Both the position numbers and the translations under genes were made by a program. From CAYJAD01 sp964371835 (GTDB lineage Bacteria; Desulfobacterota; Desulfovibrionia; Desulfovibrionales; Desulfovibrionaceae), in assembly GCA_964371835.1 (NCBI GenBank), contig CAYJOP010000104.1, positions 1-6,533 on the forward strand: 6,533 nt of DNA, written 5' to 3'. Shown here one piece after another: positions 1-5,900 of the stretch. The notes below the pieces were generated by a model. That model was not told where the DNA came from, ran no database searches, and saw only the letters and a program-made list of their open reading frames with translations. How positions within the stretch are numbered: position 1 is the first letter of the stretch; each line of letters begins with the position of its first letter.

Positions 1-3
1 GGT

Positions 4-48
4 CTGGGGGAAAACTCTTTTTTGTTCACAAAAAAGGTTTTCCCCCAG
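4..48. terminator. Long hairpin at window start, possible terminator of a gene outside the window
   Basis: CTGGGGGAAAAC (4-15) plus CTTTTTTG (17-24) pairs with CAAAAAAG (29-36) plus GTTTTCCCCCAG (37-48). This gives a 20-bp stem with one bulged T at 16 and a four-base loop TTCA (25-28). No T-tract follows it on the + strand; the next bases are A-rich. It is therefore not a canonical + strand intrinsic terminator. The downstream A-run would suit a terminator read on the minus strand, but the bases that would form that U-tract lie outside the window. The stem itself is certain; its role is inferred. Confidence 0.4.
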
Positions 49-93
49 AAAAACCCAAAAATTTTATAAATGACACCTAATAAAGGAAAATAA

Positions 94-873
94 ATGGAAA
101 ACGAAAAAAAGCCAGACACATCTCAAGCGTTTTTGGATTCATTGCCAGAGTTATTATCTGGTGAGCGTTTTTTATTTGCGTGCAATGAAAAAGTTCCTTG
201 TTTCAACCGTTGTTGTGCTGAACTTACCTTGCCTTTAACTCCCTATGATGTTTTGCGTTTGTGCAGAAATCTTGGCATGACGAGCGAAGAGTTTTTAAAA
301 ACATACTCGCAGATGCGTTCATTTCCTGACACTGGTTTTCCATTGCCATTATTAAAAATGCAAGCAAGGCCTGATGAGCCATGTAACTTTGTAACGCCAG
401 CAGGTTGTTCCATATATGAAGATAGGCCTGGAGCTTGTCGTACATATCCTTTGGGTCGTGGTACGAAGGTTGGTAAAGATGGTGAGGTGGTTGAGCGTTT
501 TTTCATTGTGCAGGAAGAACATTGCCATGGTTTTGATGCAGGGCGTGAGTGGACAGCTGAGGAATGGTTAAAAGACCAAGGTCTTGAGCCATATAATGCA
601 TCAAATGACACATATATGCGGCTCATGGCCAAGGTAAAAGATACCAATGAGCCTGTGTCTCCCAAAATGGCCACCATGATTATTTTATGTTTGTATCAGC
701 TGGATAGATTTCGTGAATTTTTGGCGCAGATGAAAATTTTTGCCAAGCTTGATATTAGTAATGAGCGTTGTGAGCTTATTATGTCTAATGATGAAGAATG
801 TTTAACCTTTGCCATGCAATGGCTAGAGCTAGTGATGTTTGGATCATGCCCCACATTAAAACGCAAGGCTTAA
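94..873 (+). CDS. YkgJ-family cysteine-cluster protein (putative Zn/Fe-chelating)
   Basis: A 259-aa soluble protein with no signal peptide or membrane segment. The N-terminal half carries the metal-binding cysteine cluster of the YkgJ/CxxCxxCC family (Pfam PF03692 type): C30, C36, C40 and C41 within ACNEKVPCFNRCC, then C97, C105 and C115 in the signature CNF..AGCSIYEDRPGACRTYPLGR. C57 and C144 are further cysteines. The C-terminal ~100 residues look helical and are not recognised. Family members are presumed to bind zinc or iron, and some are related to flagellin lysine N-methylase FliB, but the biochemical function is unknown, so no substrate is assigned. The ATG at 94 is preceded by AAAGGA (82-87) six bases upstream. 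A seven-codon reading frame (70-93) ends with TAA directly abutting this ATG. The 3' end overlaps the next gene by 28 nt, suggesting co-transcription and coupled translation. Confidence 0.87.
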   Translation: MENEKKPDTSQAFLDSLPELLSGERFLFACNEKVPCFNRCCAELTLPLTPYDVLRLCRNLGMTSEEFLKTYSQMRSFPDTGFPLPLLKMQARPDEPCNFVTPAGCSIYEDRPGACRTYPLGRGTKVGKDGEVVERFFIVQEEHCHGFDAGREWTAEEWLKDQGLEPYNASNDTYMRLMAKVKDTNEPVSPKMATMIILCLYQLDRFREFLAQMKIFAKLDISNERCELIMSNDEECLTFAMQWLELVMFGSCPTLKRKA

Positions 874-1358
874 GCCTATCACACCCTAAGATTTTGGATG
901 CAGATGCTTTAAGCACCGAGCTTATGTGCTTGCGTGCTGTGCAAAAGCAGTTGCGTATTGTTTTTACCAATGGTTGCTATGATATTTTGCACCCAGGTCA
1001 TGTGGATTTGCTTTCAAGGGCGAAGCTTTTAGGTGATGTGCTAGTGCTTGCCTTAAATAGTGATGATTCTGTTAGGAGTTTGGGCAAGGGTGCAGATAGG
1101 CCTGTGAATAGTTTGGAAGTAAGATCTTTTATGGCGGCGCATTTGAGTAGTGTTGATTATGTAACTAGTTTTGATGAGTCAACGCCGCTTGAGATTGTAA
1201 AATTGTTAAAGCCGCAGGTGTTAGTGAAGGGTGGGGATTGGGCCAAGGAAGATATTGTTGGTAGTGATGTTGTTGAAGGGTATGGGGGGTTGGTTGTGAG
1301 TTTGCCGTTGTTGTGTGAATTTTCTACCACTAAGTTTATAGAAGATATTAGGAAGTAG
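846..1358 (+). CDS. rfaE2: RfaE2-type D-glycero-beta-D-manno-heptose 1-phosphate adenylyltransferase
   Basis: A 170-aa protein that is the cytidylyltransferase-fold half of HldE/RfaE. It activates heptose 1-phosphate with ATP to ADP-heptose for lipopolysaccharide inner core synthesis in the cytoplasm. Visible motifs: IVFTNGCYDILHPGH with the nucleotide-binding HxGH at residues 49-52, LNSDDSVR (70-77), RPVN (85-88), FDESTPLEIVKLLKPQVLVKGGDW (109-132), EDIVG (135-139) and the C-terminal STTKFIEDIRK. The ribokinase-like RfaE1 half is absent, so heptose phosphorylation must be encoded elsewhere. The frame is open from an ATG at 798, but that start would overlap the upstream gene by 76 nt. The ATG at 846 gives the usual family length and a 28-nt overlap and is preferred. 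Its Shine-Dalgarno is poor (GGA only two bases upstream), which fits translational coupling to the YkgJ-family gene. The coding strand is markedly rich in G and T toward the 3' end. The product call is firm; the exact start is not. Confidence 0.85.
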   Translation: MPHIKTQGLSLSHPKILDADALSTELMCLRAVQKQLRIVFTNGCYDILHPGHVDLLSRAKLLGDVLVLALNSDDSVRSLGKGADRPVNSLEVRSFMAAHLSSVDYVTSFDESTPLEIVKLLKPQVLVKGGDWAKEDIVGSDVVEGYGGLVVSLPLLCEFSTTKFIEDIRK

Positions 1359-1370
1359 TTTAGGTTTTTT

Positions 1371-1434
1371 AGTAGGCCTTGCAGATTTATAGGGATGACT
1401 TACGGCCTATTGGATTTAGGCGGCCTTGCGGCCT
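1371..1434. repeat. Dispersed palindromic element, copy A (long form)
   Basis: The element starts 13 nt after the rfaE2 stop. AGTAGGCC (1371-1378) faces GGCCTATT (1404-1411) as an inverted repeat (one G-T pair). The unit ends with GGCCTTGCGGCCT (1422-1434), itself a small GGCC-TTGC-GGCC hairpin. Two blocks recur at the right edge of the window: GCAGATTTATAGGGA (1381-1395), 14 of 15 identical to 6503-6517, and the 13-nt GGCCTTGCGGCCT, identical at 6518-6530. In this copy 26 nt separate the blocks; in the other they touch. TTTT after 1433 could give weak termination. A REP-like or mobile palindromic family is the likely explanation, but only two copies are visible. Confidence 0.6.
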
Positions 1435-1442
1435 TTTCATAA

Positions 1443-1598
1443 CTTTTGTGTGGTTTTGCGATATTTATCTTTTCCCCTGTGGCTTCGTCAGAGCAATTTT
1501 TTTGAACGCACGTATTTATATACGCTCTGCCTCCAAAAAAACCACTCGTCCTCGCCACAGGAAAAAATCTTAAAATATACACAAAACCACCCAAAAAG
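1443..1598. repeat. 156-nt imperfect inverted repeat (MITE-like or structured RNA)
   Basis: Two arms mirror each other around 1517. Paired blocks from outside in are CTTTT (1443-1447) with AAAAG (1594-1598); GTGGTTTTG (1450-1458) with CAAAACCAC (1582-1590); CCTGTGGC (1476-1483) with GCCACAGG (1554-1561); TTTTTTTG (1497-1504) with CAAAAAAA (1534-1541); and CGTAT (1511-1515) with ATACG (1520-1524) around a TTAT loop. Spacing between blocks is nearly equal in both arms, so the symmetry is global rather than a set of chance hairpins. CAGAGC (1489-1494) can alternatively pair with GCTCTG (1524-1529). No clear target-site duplication is visible. It could be a miniature inverted-repeat element, a large 3' UTR hairpin or a non-coding RNA; the sequence does not decide. 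Confidence 0.6.
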
Positions 1599-1732
1599 GT
1601 GCCACTCGCATTTTTGTTGCGCGCGTTGCTCTCTGTATCCGTAAGGTTCGCAAGCTCACCTAACGGCTATGCCACGTTGTGGCACCCTTCGGGCAGGGCT
1701 TAGCGCTCACAAAAATGACTCCCTTTGGGGGT
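1598..1732. other. Structured block with competing pairings
   Basis: GTGGCACC (1679-1686) is the perfect complement of GGTGCCAC (1598-1605). Its first six bases are also the complement of TGCCAC (1670-1675), forming a tight hairpin with a GTT loop, so the two pairings exclude each other. Within the outer loop CCGTAAGG (1639-1646) faces CCTAACGG (1659-1666) with one mismatch. A third arrangement pairs ATTTTTGT (1610-1617) plus GCGC (1619-1622) with GCGC (1703-1706) plus ACAAAAAT (1709-1716). No T-tract follows. I do not recognise a known riboswitch or RNA family. It abuts the preceding inverted repeat and may belong to the same element. Confidence 0.45.
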
Positions 1733-1818
1733 TGTAATTTGTTTTTATAGAATTTTTTGATTGAGGGCAAAGCTCTTTTGTATGTGAAGAAAAAAATGTG
1801 GTTCAACGACCTTTAAAC

Positions 1819-1849
1819 CTACGAAGTAGCCCACGTTAGTGGGCCGTAG
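1819..1849 (+). promoter_or_regulatory. Leader hairpin 1 upstream of truA
   Basis: CTACG (1819-1823) pairs with CGTAG (1845-1849), and GCCCAC (1829-1834) pairs with GTGGGC (1839-1844) around a GTTA loop. A five-base one-sided bulge AAGTA (1824-1828) separates the two helices. All 11 base pairs are Watson-Crick. There is no T-tract, so it is not an intrinsic terminator. It would lie in the truA leader if transcription starts upstream. Function unknown. Confidence 0.5.
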
Positions 1850-1863
1850 AGCGAGAGAGGCAC

Positions 1864-1888
1864 GCAAGCGGAATTCACTTCCGTTTGC
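1864..1888 (+). promoter_or_regulatory. Leader hairpin 2 upstream of truA
   Basis: GCAAGCGGAA (1864-1873) pairs with TTCCGTTTGC (1879-1888), a ten-pair stem with a single G-U and a five-base loop TTCAC. It lies 15 nt downstream of leader hairpin 1, and the heptamer GAGCGAG occurs on both sides of it (1849-1855 and 1901-1907). There is no T-tract. The Shine-Dalgarno of truA lies 25 nt further on and is not sequestered by this stem. Confidence 0.5.
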
Positions 1889-1913
1889 ATAGTGTGTGTC
1901 GAGCGAGCGGATA

Positions 1914-1944
1914 AAGGAATAAAATGAAATTATGGCAAGATTAA
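1914..1944 (+). promoter_or_regulatory. truA ribosome site with overlapping six-codon mini-ORF
   Basis: AAGGA (1914-1918) is the only purine-rich site before truA. It lies 13 nt before the truA ATG (1932), longer than usual, but 5 nt before another ATG at 1924. That ATG opens a different frame encoding M-K-L-W-Q-D and stops at TAA 1942-1944, past the truA start. An in-frame TAA at 1920-1922 excludes any upstream truA start with a standard codon; only an ATT at 1929 remains. Ribosomes may therefore load on the mini-ORF first. Confidence 0.35.
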
Positions 1945-2699
1945 AAATTACAGTGTCCTATGTGGGGACAAATTATTGTGGTTGGCAAATTCAGGAGAAT
2001 GCGCCAAGTATTCAGGCTGAGCTTGAGAAGGTTTTGCAAACTGTTGTGGGTGAGCCTGTGCGTTTGCATGCTGCAGGGCGAACAGACAGTGGTGTTCATG
2101 CTGAGGGTCAGGTGGCCCATATGGATGTGCCAGATGACAAAGCAAACCTTGACTGGCAAAGAATTTTCAACACCTCTTTGCCACAAGATATTAGCGTGCG
2201 CAGAGTGGAACAAGTGGCCGATGATTTTCATAGTCGCTTTGATGCAAAAAACAAGACCTATGCTTATACATTTTGGCTACAGAGGGCAGAAATGCCGCCT
2301 CGCATACGCCCATTTGCATGGGACTGTGGCCCGCTAGACATTAAAGCCATGCGCACGGCCTTAGCCCATATTAGGGGAAGACATGATTTTGCATGTTTCC
2401 AAAACGCTGGTACTCCCATTGAAGATACAGTGCGCTTTGTGCTTGGTGCAAGCATTGAAGAAGGTAGCCCCTGGCTGCCAAAAGAATTTCAAGAACATGT
2501 TTTGACTTTTAATATAACAGCCAATGGTTTTTTAAAGCAAATGGTGCGCAATATTGCTGGTTTATTGGTGGCAGTTGGACGTGATAATATGCAGGCAGAG
2601 GACGTGCCATCTCTCATTGCCAGTGCTAGTCGTAAAGATGCACCAGCCACAGCTCCTGCTCAGGGCTTAAGTTTAATTTGTGTACGTTACTCAAAATAG
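1932..2699 (+). CDS. truA: tRNA pseudouridine(38-40) synthase TruA
   Basis: A 255-aa cytosolic enzyme that isomerises uridine to pseudouridine at positions 38, 39 and 40 in the tRNA anticodon arm. The family signature GRTDSGVHA lies at residues 49-57 with the catalytic aspartate D52 (D60 in the Escherichia coli protein). The N-terminal YVGTNYCGWQIQ (10-21), the S-R-F-D-A motif (101-105) followed by Y110 (equivalent to the conserved active-site tyrosine), GRHDFACF (149-156) and FLKQMVRNIAGLL (200-212, conserved R206) are all in the expected order. Length is normal for the family (about 245-270 aa), so the gene is complete. It stands alone between a long repeat-rich gap and the PFOR promoter region. 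The ATG at 1932 is the first usable start in frame. No strong terminator follows; an A/T-only 8-bp hairpin (2718-2736) is the only candidate, so some read-through toward PFOR is possible. Confidence 0.95.
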   Translation: MARLKITVSYVGTNYCGWQIQENAPSIQAELEKVLQTVVGEPVRLHAAGRTDSGVHAEGQVAHMDVPDDKANLDWQRIFNTSLPQDISVRRVEQVADDFHSRFDAKNKTYAYTFWLQRAEMPPRIRPFAWDCGPLDIKAMRTALAHIRGRHDFACFQNAGTPIEDTVRFVLGASIEEGSPWLPKEFQEHVLTFNITANGFLKQMVRNIAGLLVAVGRDNMQAEDVPSLIASASRKDAPATAPAQGLSLICVRYSK

Positions 2700-2747
2700 C
2701 TGTAATGATAGATTAAAAAAAAATAAAATATTTTTTCAAAAAATAGG

Positions 2748-2759
2748 TTGAGCGCTCAA
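2748..2759. promoter_or_regulatory. Perfect 12-bp palindrome upstream of PFOR gene
   Basis: TTGAGCGCTCAA reads identically on both strands and sits about 140 bp before the PFOR start in an otherwise AT-rich gap. A perfect 12-bp palindrome with a GC core in such sequence suggests a dimeric regulator operator or an enhancer-type activator site. I cannot name the protein. Confidence 0.4.
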
Positions 2760-2764
2760 TCAGT

Positions 2765-2782
2765 TTGTGATATTCGGCACAT
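2765..2782. promoter_or_regulatory. CRP/FNR-type or Rex-like binding site candidate
   Basis: TTGTGA-TATTCG-GCACAT matches the CRP/FNR-superfamily pattern wTGTGA-N6-TCACAw at all but one position (G for T at 2777). The same 18-bp spacing also resembles the Rex box (TTGTGAA-N4-TTCACAA), with the outer TGTG/CACA conserved but the inner bases not. Both families control energy metabolism in anaerobes, so either is credible before a PFOR gene. The match is by eye only. Confidence 0.4.
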
Positions 2783-2795
2783 ATAAAAGAATGAC

Positions 2796-2814
2796 AACAT
2801 ACGGAATTTATGTT
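2796..2814. promoter_or_regulatory. Inverted repeat AACATA-N7-TATGTT
   Basis: AACATA (2796-2801) and TATGTT (2809-2814) are perfect inverted 6-mers spaced by seven bases, a geometry typical of helix-turn-helix dimer sites. This is the third dyad within 70 bp. It is A/T-rich in an A/T-rich region, so chance is a real alternative. Confidence 0.3.
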
Positions 2815-2840
2815 ATGGGTTTCGCTCTTGTTAATTTTTT

Positions 2841-2876
2841 TGGCATAGTTTTAGTGTAAGAATTTTTATATATAAT
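2841..2876 (+). promoter_or_regulatory. Candidate PFOR promoter(s): sigma-70 -10 box and weak sigma-54-like element
   Basis: TATAAT (2871-2876) is a consensus -10 hexamer, but no good -35 lies 16-18 bp upstream; start of transcription would be near 2883 with a very short leader. Overlapping upstream, TTGGCA (2840-2845) resembles the -24 half of a sigma-54 promoter. The -12 position reads TAGT (2852-2855) instead of TTGC, so the normally invariant GC is GT. Both assignments are tentative. Confidence 0.35.
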
Positions 2877-2900
2877 CCATAAGGTAAAAAGGAGTATATT

Positions 2901-5900
2901 ATGGCAAAGATGAAAACAATGGACGGCAATACAGCTACTACGCACATTGCTTATGCCCTGTCTGATACGGCGGCAATTTTCCCCATCACCCCATCTTCTG
3001 TAATGGGTGAATTAGCAGATGATTGGGCCGCCATGGGTCTAAAAAATCTTATGGATCAAAAACTTGTTGTTCGTGAAATGCAGTCAGAGGCAGGTGCCGC
3101 AGGTGCTGTGCATGGATCTTTGGCGGCTGGTGCTTTAACCACCACCTTTACAGCATCACAAGGTCTTTTGCTCATGGTTCCAAATATGTATAAAATTTCT
3201 GGCGAGCTTTTGCCAGGTGTTTTCCACGTATCTGCCCGTGCCCTTGCAGCTCACGCTTTGTCAATTTTTGGTGACCACCAAGACGTTATGGCTTGCCGCC
3301 AAACTGGTTTTGCCATGTTAAGCTCAGCCTCTGTGCAAGAAGCCATGGACTTAGCCTTGGTTGCACACCTTGCAGCCATTGAGTCCTCTGTACCCTTTTT
3401 ACACTTCTTTGATGGTTTCCGCACCTCGCATGAAGTGCAAAAAATCGAAGTTATAGACTATGACGACATCCGCCCCCTAGTAAATTGGGATAAGGTGGAA
3501 GAATTTCGCAATGGTGCCATGAATCCTGAACATCCGCACATTCGTGGTACTGCACAAAATCCTGACATTTACTTCCAAAACCGTGAAGCTGCAAATCTTT
3601 ACTACGACGCAGTACCTGGCATTGTGCAAGAGTGTATGAAGAAGGTTGCATCCATAACAGGTCGTAACTACAAATTATTTGATTATGTGGGCCACCCAGA
3701 GGCTGACCGCATTGTTATTTCCATGGCTTCATCCTGTGAAGTTATTGAAGAAACAGTTGAATACTTAAATAATACCCTTGGTCAGCGTGTGGGCTTGGTT
3801 AAAGTTCGTTTATTCCGCCCATTCTCCACAGAGCATCTTTTGCGTGCCATTCCAGCATCCGCTAGTACCATTACCGTGCTTGACCGTACCAAGGAGCCTG
3901 GCGCACTTGGTGAACCTTTATACCAAGACGTTTGCACCGCATATCTTGAGCGTGGCGAAATGCCAACCATCGTTGGTGGTCGTTATGGCCTTGGTTCCAA
4001 GGACTTTACCCCAGGCATGGCTAAGGCTGTGTTTGATAATATGCTTTCAGCTGGCCCTAAAAATCACTTTACCGTGGGCATTGTGGATGACGTTTCCCAC
4101 ACATCCCTCGATGTGGAAGAAGAAATTTCCACCGTTCCTGACGGCACAGTGCAGTGCAAATTCTTTGGTCTAGGTGCTGACGGCACAGTGGGCGCAAATA
4201 AGCAAGCAATTAAAATTATTGGTGATAATACCGATATGTATGCTCAGGCTTATTTTGCATATGATTCCAAAAAGTCTGGTGGTTTCACCGTATCACACTT
4301 GCGCTTTGGTAATGAGCCCATTAAGTCATCATACTTAGTAACTCAAGCCGATTATATTGCTTGCCACAAGGCTGCTTATGTAAATCAATATGATATTTTA
4401 GCTGGTATTAAGGAAGGTGGCACATTTGTGCTAAACTCCAACTGGTCACTTAAAGATATGGAAAAACAATTGCCAGCCCATATGAAACGCACCATTGCTG
4501 CTAAAAAACTAAAATTCTATAATGTTGATGCCGTTAAAGTTGCCACAGAAGTGGGCCTTGGTGGACGCATTAATATGATTATGCAAACAGCATTCTTTAA
4601 GCTTGCCAATGTGCTTGATTTTAAGAAAGCCGTTGATTTATTAAAAGTTTCCATTAAAGAAACCTATGGTTCTAAGGGCGATAAAATTGTTAACATGAAC
4701 ATTGCCGCCGTGGATAAATCTTTAGATGCTTTGGAAGCCATTAAATATCCAGCATCTTGGGCAACCGCCACCGATGAAGTGGCATACAATGCAGATGAGC
4801 CAGAATACATTACCCAAGTTGTTAAGCCCATTCTTGCACAACAAGGTGACAAATTGCCAGTATCTGCCATGGATCCAGCAGGCCTTATGCCTCTTGGCAC
4901 TGCCGCCTTTGAAAAGCGTGCTGTGGCCATTGCTGTGCCAGAGTGGCAAGTGGATAATTGTATTCAATGTTTCCAATGCTCATTTGTATGTCCGCACGCC
5001 ACCATTCGCCCTGTTTTGGCCACAGAAGATGAGCTAAAAGGTGCACCAAAGTCATTTGCTACAAAGGATGCCAATGGTAAGGAATTAAAAGACTTAAAAT
5101 TCCGCATGCAAGTTTATGCAGAAGATTGTCTAGGTTGTGGTTCTTGTGCTGACATTTGCCCAGCTAAGGTAAAAGCACTTGTCATGAAGCCGCTTGAAAC
5201 TCAGCTTGAGGACCAAGTTACAAATCTTAATTTTGCTGAAGAAAACATCGCCCTAAAGGACGACCTTCTACCTCGTGATAGTCTTAAAGGCTCACAATTA
5301 CAGCAACCATTGCACGAATTCTCAGGCGCTTGCGCAGGCTGTGGCGAAACACCATATGTAAAGCTACTCACTCAGATGTTCGGCGATCGTATGATTATTG
5401 CAAACGCTACAGGTTGTTCATCAATCTGGGGTGCATCTTCACCAACCACACCTTATTGCACCAACAAAGACGGATTTGGCCCTGCATGGGGTAACTCACT
5501 CTTTGAAGATGCAGCAGAGTTTGGCTTTGGTATTGAAATGGCCTACCAACAACGCCGTGCATACCTTGCAGAGCGTGTAAAAGAATTGTCAGAAGTTAAG
5601 GGTATTGACCTAAACCTTGCCAAGGCGTGCAAAGGCTGGCTTGAAAATATGGACGATGCCGCAGGTTCACAAGAATATGGCCTTGAAATTCTAGGAAACC
5701 TAGGTGGTGTTGAGCATCCTGTTGCCCATGAAATTTGGCATATGGATGACCTATTCACCAAGAAAAGCATTTGGATCTTTGGCGGTGACGGTTGGGCCTA
5801 TGATATTGGTTATGGTGGCCTTGACCATGTGCTTGCATCAGGCGAAGATATTAACGTTTTAGTAATGGATACAGAGGTTTATTCAAACACTGGCGGCCAA

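Larger units (their letters stand above)
1359..1931. other. Repeat-rich 573-nt intergenic region without a convincing gene
   Basis: Between rfaE2 and truA I see no recognisable protein, tRNA, rRNA, tmRNA, SRP RNA or RNase P RNA. Short open frames of 64-72 codons cross it on both strands, but they run through inverted repeats, have no plausible ribosome site and encode low-complexity peptides. The interval is almost filled by palindromic structure: a dispersed element (1371-1434), a 156-nt inverted repeat (1443-1598), a second structured block (1598-1732) and two hairpins (1819-1888). The stretch 1733-1818 is AT-rich and otherwise featureless; TTGATT (1757-1762) is a possible but unconvincing -35 box. 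No T-tract terminator follows rfaE2. Confidence 0.7.

Noticed and set aside
243..677. 144-codon minus-strand open frame inside the YkgJ-family gene
   Set aside because: It is antisense to a gene with clear motifs and good start signals, and its product resembles no family.
798..845. Upstream ATG at 798 as the rfaE2 start
   Set aside because: It would overlap the YkgJ-family gene by 76 nt, has no ribosome site, and adds 16 residues beyond the usual family N-terminus.
1379..1644. Open frames of 64-72 codons on both strands between rfaE2 and truA
   Set aside because: They run through the inverted repeats, overlap each other on opposite strands, lack Shine-Dalgarno sites and give low-complexity peptides with no family resemblance.
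1598..1735. 6S RNA, tmRNA, SRP RNA or RNase P RNA in the intergenic block
   Set aside because: The conserved sequence signatures of tmRNA, SRP RNA and RNase P RNA are not visible, and the fold does not clearly show the single central bubble of 6S RNA.
2718..2736. A/T-only hairpin (AAAAAATA / TATTTTTT) as a truA terminator
   Set aside because: Eight A-T pairs with a three-base loop are too weak, and such pairing is expected by chance in a run of A and T.
4139..4192. Direct repeat CTGACGGCACAGTG inside the PFOR gene
   Set aside because: It encodes two D-G-T-V stretches (PDGTVQ and ADGTVG) of a conserved domain and is a coincidence of coding.
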